Below, piece by piece: positions 25,791 to 37,706 of a DNA stretch of 64,000 bases (the stretch's first letter is position 1; the number at the start of each line of letters is the position of its first letter). Under the pieces are notes generated by a model, which saw only the letters and a list, made by a program, of their open reading frames with translations, made no database searches and was not told where the DNA came from. The stretch covers positions 27,027,001 through 27,091,000 of the forward strand of contig NC_092592.1 in the NCBI RefSeq assembly GCF_047663525.1, given 5' to 3'. The translations under genes were made by a program, and so were the position numbers. The stretch comes from Anas platyrhynchos. Its lineage: Eukaryota > Chordata > Aves > Anseriformes > Anatidae.

Positions 25791-28700
25791 GCCACAAGCT
25801 ATTCTGCCAAGAGCCAAAATCTCCTGAGGTGCAGTTAAAGACACCAGGCCCGCTGGTGGCCATGGCTAGCAGCAGATGTCACTTGCCCACGACGGGCAGA
25901 GGCCTGTCCACCAGAACCACCGCCTGGATTTTAGCGGTGTCCGTCCACCCCTCCACCTCAGACCCCGAGCCAGAAACCATCCCTCAGCCTGCCCGCAGGC
26001 CCTGTGGGGCTGATGATGGAGTAACACGATTTCTGCTGGCATGTGGCTGCAGTGTGGAGCCCAGGGGAAGGGAAAGAGCTCTTTGGTGCCATGTGGCGCT
26101 GCATGGCCAGGCTCCTGGTGGCAGGAAAACACCAGCACCGGATCCCTGCATGCTCAGGGCATGAGCTCGGAAAGGTGAAATATCCCAGCCCAGACCCTTT
26201 CCTCCTTTCACGCCGGAGGAAACACCTCCCCTGCGTTACACGGGTAAAGCAGGCGGGAGGGATTTGTAACCACAACTTCCCAGCAGACGCCCTCCTTCCT
26301 CTGCTGTCAAGTAGAAATACAGTTGGGTAAGCAGCAAGGCCAGAGATGAAACCCGGGAGTCACGACCTGCATTCCCCCACCCCAACCGCCGGCATCATTA
26401 CCCTCCCTCCCGTGACCTTGCCAAGCTGCACGCAATTAGGGACTGGGAAAGGCGGAGGGGTCAGAGCCGGCTGTGTGGAAATGTGGTAGCGGGGTGATGT
26501 CCCCGATGAGATGTTTCCTGTGGAGACGGAGAAGTGTTTGTGCCACGATTCAGGGGCTCGGAACTTCAGGCAGGGGCTGTTGTGGTGTGGGCCGTGACTG
26601 CAGGAGGGTGTTGTAAAATGCCAGCACAGGGCTGCGGTTATCTGACACAATCCCAGTGTGCTTGGCCAGTGGTTCCTGGCAGAAATCCAACAGGAGTGTC
26701 AGGGTGAGACCTCCCAACGAGCAGAAAGGAGCCGTAGCCCTGGAGAAGCTGCGAAAGAGGCCAACGGCTGCTGGCCTCGCGTCTTATCAGCCCAGATACA
26801 CCAGGCTCAGTGCCTGCCCGCTGCGCTCTTCACAAGAGCCTTCCTGCAAAGTCTCCCTCACCAGTTCTCTCTTGCTCTGATGCCTGCAAAACAAACGTGG
26901 TGGCAGAGAGCTCGCTGGCAGCATGGTCGTTGGCCATCAAGCTGTTCCTATCTCCTTCCTTCTGCCCTCAGATCGCATCCCTGCTGTGACAGGCAGCTGG
27001 GTCATACAATGCTGGTCTTGGATTTATCCATCTCCACTTGAGAGATGGGTTTCTTGCGAGCGAGTCTGGGTTCTTAGTCCCACCATCTCCTTTCCCAAGG
27101 CTGCCCCACATTTCCCTCCCCAGCAGCCAGTTCCCCAGCCCACCCGCACAGCGCAGGAGCTCGTTACTGACCGGCTTTTCTCCCCTGCCCTCCACACACA
27201 GCCTCCACGGCCCTTTCCTAGCGCAGACAAGCCGAATTTCCATAGTTCCTCCTTCTGTGACGGTTGGGCTCTTGCATCTGATGGGCTTTGAGCATACTTT
27301 TCTTGAGCAAGCACCAACAAAATCACACACACGTTTCACACAGCATGCCTGCCCTCTGGAGAGGGCACCTCGCCTGAAAGTCACAGCCTCTGACTTTGAC
27401 TCGTGAGCCTCGGTGGCTTTAAGCGTTTCAGCTGTGCTTTTGCAGCTCGCTCGCTGCCCTGCCTGTGGCTGGAGGTGAGCACTCCCACGGCAGAGCTAGC
27501 AGGAAGGAAGCGTGTGCTGGCTGATCACATCTCTCTGCGGTTATAGTATCTCTAATCTTGACCCCCAGCTTTTATTAATAGAGAGCCGCAGTTTTGTTCT
27601 CTGTCTCGCTCTTTTATTTTTATTTTTTTGGGTCTAGGAAGAAAGGATTGCAATGGTTAGACAGCAAACTCTTAGAGAGAGCCCCAGGTTTCTGTTCTGC
27701 GCTGGTGCAGCACTTACCAAAAAGCATTTGAGCTGCTACTGGGGCACGTTAGAGCTGTGGTCAAACATTCGGTAAGCGAGTCAGAGGTTGAATTTGTTTT
27801 CAAAACCCTGCTGTTCCCCAGCGCTAATCACAGGCTGCTAGTGTGAAAAATACCGACGGTTTGGTTTTCTAACCCACTGCCAAAGAGGAAGAGGATGAGG
27901 AAAGCATGAACTACAGAGCTAGAGGAAGGGAATGGTCCTGTAACCTAAAAAATGGTTTCATTCCACAGGACTCCTGTGGGGAAAAGCAAACAGAGGGTAA
28001 AAGTCCACTTCAAAAAGAGGCAGCGACATCTGGAATCGCTAGCCAAAAGTTTTGTGCTCAGAAGGATGGAGAAGGGCATGAAGAACAGCGGGACTGGCCT
28101 TGGGACAGCCAGCCAAAGTGATGGCAAGGTGGCAAAACAGCCACCAACATACCAGGCAGATCCCACCTGATCCCAAAATTAGCTGGATGGTGTCGGATAC
28201 GCCAGAGCCCGTACCATGCTGCCAGACAACTCCAGACAGCGTTTTTCCAGCCGAAGTGGATGCACGGTGGTTTCGGTGCATCGTCCCAGCAGCCCTTCCT
28301 CTGCTTGCTCCCGCAGATGTCTCAGCACAAAATCCCAAGCTGGGCCGGGGCTCCAGCCTCCCCCCGCTCCCCGCCAGACGCGGGACGCGCTGCAGTAGGA
28401 GCGTTGTTTTCCCCCTGTTTCATGGTGGCTCCCCTTTGATGTTAATTGTTTGCAGGCAAAGCTTAGCGGAGAGCGTAGCTGTTCTCTGGTTCATCTGCTG
28501 GTTACTACTGAGCTGCCCAGACCAGTGGAGAAAATGCTTTGATGTTAATGAGCTGCAGACAATTTCACTTAACACCGAGCAGGGCCTGGCATCTCCGAGG
28601 TAAAATTTCCAAGGCAGATGCTACAGCAAGTCTCTCCAACATCCGTTTTGCCATAGGAACAGAAAAGACGCAGAAAGGCATTAGAGCAGAAACCTGTCTT

Positions 28701-31700
28701 CTCACCAGGCCCTGCACCACACCTGGTATTCTTACAGCCCCAGAGGTGCTGGGAGGGAGGAGAAATAAAAAATGGCCCCATGAAACTCCAAGGTGATTAC
28801 GGGATTCAGTGGGAACAGGATTTAACACACACCTTCCTGAACTGCCTGCCCCTCTGGTCCTGCAGCATGAATACACAGAAATGGGTGAAGGGTTTAGGCT
28901 ACAAGTTGCTGATCTGCAGGAGTCTGGCTGCTGCGTGGCTCGCAGCAACCCCGTACTGAAAGTAGCACCTTCTGCATCAGCACAGCACAACTCTGAATGA
29001 AACAGGCCAGCTGCAACAACGAGAGATGTGCACAGGCAGTCTCGAACTATCCTCTTACATCAATGGATTTCCCAGAGAAACACTTCTCTCGAGACCTGCA
29101 CAGGCAGCACATGGCCAAGTGCATGCACACCTGAGGTCAGCAATGGGGTCCTGCAGCAGGAGCCAACCCTTTAGAGCAGGTGACGGTGCGGGGCAAAAAA
29201 GAGCACTTGGATGCGATGCAGCTTCCCCGGTTTCAGAGAATCGTGTGCCCTCGCTAGGGCAGCACCTCGTGAGCTCGAGGAGAAGCTGGATCAGAGCTCC
29301 TGCTGCCGAGAGCTGCTCTGGGAAGCAGCGAGAGGCGAGGAAGGGATCTGCCTGGTGGAAACGTGGGAACCTCAGCTTCAGGAAGGTAGCACCCAATCCC
29401 AAGTACGAGGACCAGTGAGAAAAAAAAGGCACAAATTCAGCTTTGTAGCCCTCCGCCAGTCATCAGCAAAGCGTATTTACCACATTATGAAAACAAGGTT
29501 TTGAGTGAAGAAGCAAGCGGCCCGGTCCTCTGGGGAGCCCCCAGCCAAGCAGAACCAAACGCAGGCAACGCCTTGTCAAGTGGAGCAACAAATGAGACCC
29601 CACCGAAGGTTAAGGAGAAACATACCTCGTTCCGAGGGACTTGGCTTAACTCCAATGTACCGCCTTTGTTAAATGATTTAGAGTAACGAGAGAGAGACAC
29701 AGTCTGCTCAGTTTTCTCGCCAGGACAGGATAGTTCCCTGCAGCAAACTGGGGATCACAGGGGTAAAACAACGCAAGCCAAGACTCAGTGCTTGTCCCAG
29801 CCCTGTTCCAGGGAGGATCTCACACAGATGTGTGCGTTCAATCCTACGCTAAAATAAAGTGTAAAAAGGTTTTTGGTATTGGTGTGTGTGTGTGTGTGGT
29901 GTTTTTGTCTGCATCTGGTTTTGATGCTGTTATTTTTACCTGGAATTAATGTGAAATCATAGAGGAGACTGTGATTGATCACGGGCCAAAGGGGGAATGC
30001 TGCAGACTGGAAAGCCTAACCAAGTCTATGGGAAGGAAAATTAACCTTTGACAAGGCATTCAGCATTTGCTGTGCAGCAAGAGTCACTTCTAAAAGTCAG
30101 TCCATCCCTGCAAAGCTAATGGGCCATGCCCTGACACCATGGATCCAGCCAAACGTCCAGAACGGTGCACGAGATGAGTCTGGCAGTCCAGAGGTGGTAA
30201 AGCTGAGGACAGCACAGAAAGGAAGGGAAGGAAAATATTGGGCTTTACCCTGCTGTGCAGCAGGCTGCAGAACACCATGGGATGGACACGGGATGGATGC
30301 ACACGGGACGGATAAAGAGGGCCACAGTGAGATCTGTAATTCTGAGAGCATTATTGTCACACGTAACAGCAGCTCCACTAGAGAAAGGCAGACTATTAGA
30401 GAGATCTTCATTGAGTTTAGGATGGAATTTAGTACACAGGACAATACATTGTCAGTAATTGTCATATTAGCATAAATAGAAAATAGATTTGGAAGGTGGA
30501 CAGGAGTAAGGTGGGGTTTACAGCAGGCAGTTTATTGCCATTAAAGGGACAGGAAATCTGGAGGGGGGACTAGAAAAGATCGCCTTTGTAACAAAAGGAA
30601 GGGCGCATGCAGCAAGGTGAACACTAGGTCAGCTGGTAGCTGTTTGTAGGGGATAAGGGAACATTCACCTGAAACCAGAACAGAGCTGGAAGTGCCCTGC
30701 TGTCTGCAGCAAGCACTACTTGAGATAGCTTTTTTCTTTAAGCAGAGAGAAAATGTAGGTAATGCTATACCTCCAAAAGTCTCAGAATTTTTGTTTTGTT
30801 TTGTTTATAAAAAAAATAAGAATGAGGGTATTGTAGGAAGATAATAGGTAAAAACCCTTCATTTACACACAGATGCTCTCAAAATCCAAACAAATCCACA
30901 CAAAAGTCTGAAGATGAGCGTTTGTGGTGAATACAATACTGGATATGTTTCCATGCTGGATGACTCTGCAGGGTTTTGCAAGTACCCTTAAGGAAACAAA
31001 GCACGGGATCACAAGATACCTTCCCCTCGGGCTGTGGATGGGGCTGGATCTGGTACCCGCGATGAACAAACAGACCCCAGTCAGTTCTGTGCTCCTTGCT
31101 CCAACACCTCTGTGTGCACTCCTCTGTGTCTGTGGTCACTGCGGAGGTGTGGGGAAGGTGCAGGAGGCTCCGTGACAAACACTAATTGCGATGGCGCTTG
31201 CTCAAGAATGCTGAAGCAATTCAGATATGAAATCGCTGAATTATCTGATGCGGTGTGCAGCCTGCTGCTTCAGCAGCCCTTGGTCGTCAAGAAGTGAAAA
31301 GTGGCAAATTAAGGAAATAGAGACCGAGTGAGGGCATGATTTCCATACCTATCAACCTGGCAGGAATGTGTACGGGTATATAGAGGGAATGTCTTCATAC
31401 ACACTAAGCTGATCTTAACCTGTAAGGATCATGAAATGCTTCCTGGCGTTGCCAAAGATGAGGAGAGGGCATACAGCTGGCAAGTCTCTTTGCCCTTCCC
31501 CAAGGTGATGGGAGTTTTATTTTCAGTAACAAAGGGAGATTCAGCAAACCGAAATAGGGGCTGGTTGGAGGAAGCCAGTTTCATACAGGAAAGCCCAGAG
31601 CTAGACATCGAACATGTGAATTCTATTTTTAAAAAGCAACAACATCAAAAAAAAAAAAAAAAAAGTCAACGTAAGATCTTGACATGTTTCAGGAGATTGC

Positions 31701-34700
31701 AAAAACAGCAGCTCGAGGCACGAAACCACAGAAAATGATTCAGGCTACCAGGACACCATTTGCCCATGTTCCAGAAAAAAAAAATAAAGAAAAAAAGATA
31801 AAAGTAATCTGGGATTTTGTTTAAGCTAGCAGAGAGCCTCCAAGCATTGATATGTGTCTAAGTAATACCAAGCACACGCTATTGACCACCTGATTAGGAC
31901 GGTGAAATGAAATACAGTTGGAGGAGTTGGAGAGGTTGTCGGGGGAGAAAACATAATAATAACGGGAGATATTACCCCCATGTCAAAGAATGATGCAAAG
32001 ACGGTATTTTTAGCCATCAACAGTTCTTAGAACGACCACTCAGAGGAGCCAAGTGGAGGATGAAGTCCTGAGTTAGTCATGAGGAGTGCACCGGGGGGAG
32101 AGTCTGAAATGGAAGAGCGAATGATAACGCGTAGGGAACACAATGTGCTCAAATTCATTACTGCAGGGAGGAAAAATTAAGAAAAAAAAGTACATTGCAG
32201 TGCGATGTAACTTCAAAAAGGGAGAGGAGTCCACCCTTCTTCAAAAGGGAACAAGGGCAAACTTCAGGAAAGTAATTAAGAATTTGAAAGCAGCTGAGGA
32301 AGGGACAAAGTGCTCGCGAGTGACACGGAGTCCCTGTGTTTAAAGCTTTAAATATGCCGTCAGTCAAAATATGCTAACCAACAAAAATCTCCAAATATGG
32401 CACAGTCAAACAGCTCAGCAAGGACGACATCGAGAAGTAAAAAGACATCCTTCAAGAAGTCTGTCATGGCCACAGATAAAACACAGAAAATCCCAAATTC
32501 TGACAAGTTAAAAAAAAAAACAACGAACCGCCACACATTTAGGCCAGCCAAAATCGCTTTTGAACAGCAGCTTGCTAAAAACACAAAGATTACTAATAAA
32601 AACATGTTTTAGACAGTAGGAGGAAGCCTACAGGGAGCTGAGGGCCCTACAGCAGGCTGGGAGGGAAGAAGAGCCAAGAAAAGCGACTTTACCAGAGCCT
32701 CCAATTCCCAAACGCCGCTGTGCACGCTCAGAGATTTTTTGCAATATTACAGTGCCTCGCAGGCAGCTGTGGTTTAACAGGAACGGGTCGATGAACGATT
32801 CCTCCCGAGGTTTGGGACCAGCCTCAGCCCGTTATGTGCCTCCCAGCAGGCTGAAGGAAACGCCGCTCAAACAAGGCGGTGACCGACGGCTTCAGGCCAG
32901 ATTTCGGTCCCGATAAACCCGCGGCCGCCTCGTGAACAGATGATGGAGGTGAATAGTCAAATGGGGAGCGCCACGGTCCGAGGACTTAGCCACTAGTCAA
33001 AGCACCACGCAGGAGAGATTAAGCGAACAGCTGCCCACGGCAGCGAGTGGTGCTGGCTGCTCTCACCTCTTCCCCCGGTTGCTATCGGCACTCAGGGACC
33101 CTGTCCTGCCCTGACCCGTTCCCTTTATCCAGGCCATGGATAGCATCGCCGTCTCCGGAGCCTGCCTCCGGCCGCACCCGGAGGACACTGATTTATTCAT
33201 TTTCCCCCGGTGGCAGCCACAATCCGTGAGCAGCCACATCCTGCAGGTCCCTTTGCTCCTGCCAGACACGAGGTAGCAATTGTGGGCTTGAAAATGGAAC
33301 AAAGTGGGGAAAACAGAACAAAATGGAACAAAACCCGACTGGCTGCCAGGCTTCAGAGCCTGGAAAAGCCCGAGCTGCATGGCTGGAGCTGTTAAATTCG
33401 GTTTCGGAGTTGTTTGGGGTTTTATTATTACCATTATTTTAAGCCTCTGCAGCGTTGTCCTAGTAAACACATCATTTGGAAAACCCTTGGTCCCCGGGGG
33501 CTCGCAGGACGGCCTCTTTATTTAGGGACGATCCCCAACAGTCTCTAGGTAACAGAAGCATTTGCCGCTCCTTCTCCACATCCTTCCTGCCTCTAAAAAT
33601 AAGCCGTGTGAAGAAGCAGCTCCCGATGCTCGCCAGCTCACCTGGGAGCAGGGCTTGGTACGACACGCCGCCTCACAGCCTCGTGGCTCCCCCGTGCCCT
33701 TCGCCTCGCAGCTGACCTCACACAGCGCCGTGCGGGTCTCCCTGGAGTTGCACCAGGAAGCCTTAAGCCCGTTTGTCCTGGCAGCCTGATCTCCTAGGGC
33801 TCAATTGCTGCTGCGAGGGCATGAAAGGGGTGACATGGATAAGATGTGGCCTGAGAAAGGGCAGTAAAAAGGGCCCCACGCGGGTATTCTCGGGGCTGGC
33901 TGCACACCAGACGCGGCCTTGAGCATCCACTGCGCTGTCTCTAAGGCTACGAGGAGAATAAAGAGCAGAAATTGTGCAATTACAGCAGCCTTTAATTTCC
34001 CACTGAATGCCAGGCAATAAGCAGCAGCGGAAAAAAGCAGGGCTCAGGTATCCTCCGACAAGAGAGGAGGCAAATTTCCGAATCGATTGGCTGCGAAGTA
34101 AAACACGACGATGTCAGATGTGGCTTCAGAGGGTGGCGAGGGTGCTCTGCCAGCCCCGCAGCCGTGGGCTTTGTTCTGCTGCCAAAACGGTGATAGTGGG
34201 AAGGCAGGGAGCGACCAGAGACCTAGAGAAACGGGAATAGGGCAGCAGAAATGATGTCCGAGCTGGAAGTAAAAGTTTGGCTGGGGTGTAACTGGGGCGC
34301 GAAACCACGAGTCAGCTAGCTGGGATTCCTCCTGAATCCGTAGCATCGCCTGAGCCCAGCCACAGGGTGAAATATAACAGCAGAAAGGGCAGGCCTGGGA
34401 ACCTGGGAAGAAGAAATTAGGATGTTTGCTATAAACTGGTGAAATGGAAGCACCGAAGGAATAAAAAGACCTGGCTGTGCTGAAGGATGAACGCGAAGCG
34501 GCAGCGTGATGCTTCTGTGCAAGAGGAATGGCACGATGCGAGGATGCATCAGACAAGTTATTTTTAGCAGAGACAGAAAACATTATTGCCATTGCGCAAG
34601 GCATTGTGAGACTTCTTCCAGCACATCCCCGCAGCTCTGCAGCCGGAAAGGATAAATTTCCACTGCGCAGAAAGAGCCTGTTTGGGTCCGGAGACAAACA

Positions 34701-37364
34701 AGCGGCAGCTGATGCAGACCTACTGGGGGCTTGGTTGTCCCAGCCAGAGGCTGAGAGCAGACAAAAACATTTCCGAAGCAGCACTGAAAGGAGATAACAG
34801 CTAAGAAAATGTTATGAAAAGCTGGAAGTCGTGCCACGACGGCACAAAGCCGTGAATAATTGTAGATGGGGAACTGGAGGGTTTTCTAGCCCTGCCAGGA
34901 GGGAAATTTTGGACCAGCCTTCCCAAAAGGGTATCAGGGCAGAGACAGCCTGGCTTGAAACGCTCCCTCCACGAAGTTGTGAGCAGAAAACCCCCAGAGA
35001 TGGGCACTGCAGCCTGGGACACAGCTCCCGGCTGCCCACGGAGCCACCAGCACTAAGGTGGCTTGGAGGAGGTGCTGCTCCCAGCCCAGCCTTCCACCTT
35101 TCTGCTGCTTGCTGGGAAGGAGAAATCATTTCCCTCCTAATTTGCTTCCGAAGGTACTGAGGCTTTCCTCCTCCTGAGCACTAGGGACCAGCTCCGGACC
35201 TCGTGCGTGGGTGCTCCCCGCGTTACCCTTCCAGAGGTCTGCTCACACCCGAGGCTTAGCGCTGGTGCCAGATTAGGGTCAGGAGGGAATTTTCCTGGAC
35301 TGATAAAAATAAATCAACCAACAACAGTGGTTACATTTTTGTGTGTGTGTGTTTTGGTTGTTTGTTTGAATATTTCCCCAAGTGCAGGTCTATTTTCTAG
35401 ACCCCATGCCATTTTCTTGCACAAATCCTCTGCCATCACCAGGCTGCAGACCTCATGGTCCCTTCCTCTCTCCTGCTTGCTTCCTCAGCCCTGGTGCAGC
35501 TTTTGCATTAAGAAGCCAGAAGCATTTGCAGCTCCTGGTTTGGGGGGTGACCGGAGCAGGTGTTTTATTTAGAAGCACCTACAAAACATTCCTCGCAGCT
35601 TCAGGATCACGAGGATGAGCCGTGCCTGCAAAAGCTGCTGTAGGAGGGAACAGGGGAATTTACCAAGCTCCCAGCTGCACAAGCACAGCTCTAAAGCACT
35701 CCCAAACCCCGGCTGGCCTCCTGCTGCAGGGATCCGAGGCTGTGGGGTCACAGCCACCGGGCAGCACCAGCCCCTGCTTTGGGCTGAGCTCTGGGGCGAG
35801 CAGTCAGCCCAAATCTTGAGGGCTGGGAGCATTGCACAGCCAGCTTTTGGGGTCTGCGTGCTGAGCATCCCAAATCAGGGGCTGGAAAGCTCGTCCACCC
35901 CATGGCAATGCAGGTGCTTGGCCCCAAGACCCCAGAATAACCTTTCCCGTGGGTAAGGGGCTCTGCTGATGCTGGGGGGATGCTCAGCAGGGCCAAGGGC
36001 TGTGCAGCCTCCAGCCCCGAGCAGAGGCTGTGCAAGGAGAGAGCTGCACCAGGCTCTCCTGCAGGCCTTCTGCGTTTTGCGCATGGAACCCAACCCAGCT
36101 GATACAAAGGGGAAAAATAATAAAAATTAAAAATCCCCGTGTCCATGCAACAGCTCAGCAGAAATAGTCGTGGTCCACGAGACCCAAGGCTCCAGCAAAA
36201 CCCCGGTTCTCTGCCTCCTCTTCGCAACAGAGCCTTTGCCACCAGCTGGGTGGCAGGAAAACACCTTTCTGCAGCCCTCACAGCCTCCCCGGCAGACCTT
36301 AAATCAATAACCCCAGCACACAGGGCCAGGTTACTGCCAACGGAAACCATTAAACTGCAGCGCGGGGGGGATAAAGCCGGCCTCCAGCGCCTGAAAGATT
36401 TATGGGGCACGCCGGCCGGGTGTTAATTCTTTTGGCAACACAAACGCTTTCACACCCCCTGCCCCCCTGCACCCGCGGCAGAGCAGAGGGGACCGCGGGC
36501 AGCCCAGCAGCACAGGCACATAGGATGAAACCATACTTGTGGGGCTGCTCCACAGCTTCACCAGGGTAATGGGGCCTGAGTCCATCCTGGTCCCAGCACA
36601 GGAGGGTCTCCACGAGCTTCCAGCTGTGCCCGCAGAGACCCTGACCCAGCGGGGTGCAAAGGATGGGCCGATGGCTCTGGAAAGCTGCCCTACAAAGAGC
36701 CCCCTGCCCAGCTGGGGCACGCAGCCACCTCCTCGGACCCTCCCTCGTGCAAAGTCCAGGGCTGGGCAGGACGGGACAGGGGGGAGCTGGCCCCAGAGCC
36801 TCACCCCACAGGCAGCCTGAACACACCCCACATTCCTGGGGCACCAAAGGGAAGCCCCCCAGGGCCGACAGAACCAAGGGCAGGGCTCTCCAAAATCACT
36901 GCTCGCCCCAGCCTTTGGTGGCTGAGCACGATCCGAGCAGCCCTGTCCCACATCACATCCCAGGCTTGTCAACCTGCCAGCAGCAGGGGACAGGGGAGGA
37001 CAGCGCTGTCCCTGCACACGCAGCCCCCCCAGCACAGAGGGCTGGAGCACCCCGGACCCCATCCTGCAGCAGGGAACGGCCGTGGATGGGGATCCAGCAC
37101 TGCCCCTGCGTGGCCACCACGGGAGGTGCATGCGGCCCCAAAACCTGCCCAGGGACAGAGACACAGCTCCCGCAGAGCCCCAAAAACCGTGCCCGTGTCC
37201 TGGCAGAGGCGCTCACCCCATGCCGAGCCATTGAGGGGCTGAGACAGGCACTCCAGTGGCTCGGTGACCCCCCATCGTGTCCCGCTTTCCCCAGACACCC
37301 TGACCCCAAGGTGCCCTCCCCGTGGCAGCCATGCGTGGCCCTATGAAGGAGGAGACGAGGCAGC
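25791..37364. other. Gene-free interval between LCOR promoter and PPRC1 3' end
   Basis: About 11.5 kb of mixed-composition DNA. No open frame in it resembles a known protein and no run of plausible exons is visible on either strand. In human the gene just downstream of PPRC1 is NOLC1 on the same strand. Its acidic/serine repeat coding pattern is absent here. Visible contents: a short (GT) tract near 29,881, an A-run near 31,650, T-rich stretches near 27,610 and 30,790, another GT tract at about 35,340, and a GC-rich, moderately CpG-containing section at 36.1-37.3 kb just beyond the PPRC1 poly(A) signal. I see no tRNA or recognisable small RNA gene. Confidence 0.55.
29881..29899. repeat. Short (GT)n microsatellite
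   Basis: About nine uninterrupted GT dinucleotides in otherwise unique intergenic sequence. Confidence 0.8.
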
Positions 37365-37602
37365 GCTGCTGTTTGGGCATCCACATTTATTTATGGCTGG
37401 GGCAAGCCAGGGGCTGCCACCCGCCTGGGACCCTCTGATCGAATGGACACGACCCGTCCTCCTTAAATATTGATTATAAAACAAATTTTTTTCCTTTTTC
37501 TTTTTCTTAAAAACCTCATCTCTTTCTCTCTCCACTTTTTTTGTCTTTTGTTTTTTTTTTTGAGTACAAAAGCGGGGGGCGGGCGCTCCGCCGTGCCTGC
37601 CG
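37365..37602 (-). other. PPRC1: PPRC1 3' untranslated region
   Basis: The stop codon TAG is at 37,605-37,603 on the minus strand and an AATAAA hexamer follows about 215 nt later, giving a short 3'UTR of roughly 240 nt. On the mRNA strand most of it (about 37,484-37,562) is a purine-rich A/AG tract (long A-runs, GAGAGAGAAAGAG-type segments). The exact cleavage site is an estimate. Confidence 0.7.
37386..37391 (-). terminator. PPRC1: PPRC1 polyadenylation signal AATAAA
   Basis: TTTATT on the plus strand reads AATAAA on the PPRC1 strand, within ATAAATAAATG. It is the first canonical hexamer after the stop codon, so cleavage is expected near 37,365-37,375. Confidence 0.75.
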
Positions 37603-37706
37603 CTACCTGCGGAGGCTGCGCTGTGCCTGCCGCAGCAGCGTGTCGAAGTCCAGGGAGTCGAATTTGCTCTTGACGGGGGCCGGGTCGAAATCCTCCCGGT
37701 TTGAGT
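37603..37706 (-). CDS. PPRC1: PPRC1 coding exon 14 (terminal)
   Basis: 104 nt: SNREDFDPAPVKSKFDSLDF, DTLLRQAQRSLRR, stop TAG. The last 34 residues are the PGC-family C-terminal signature (FDSLDFDxLLxxAQxxLRR). Confidence 0.96.

Noticed and set aside
30863..31069. FESI tetrapeptide on the minus strand as a possible LCOR exon 2
   Set aside because: It lies upstream, not downstream, of LCOR exon 1, and the residues around it do not match the family.
31436..32612. Lys-rich frames near 31.4-32.6 kb as a possible gene or transposon remnant
   Set aside because: Short, A-rich, no motif, no terminal repeats or target-site duplication visible.
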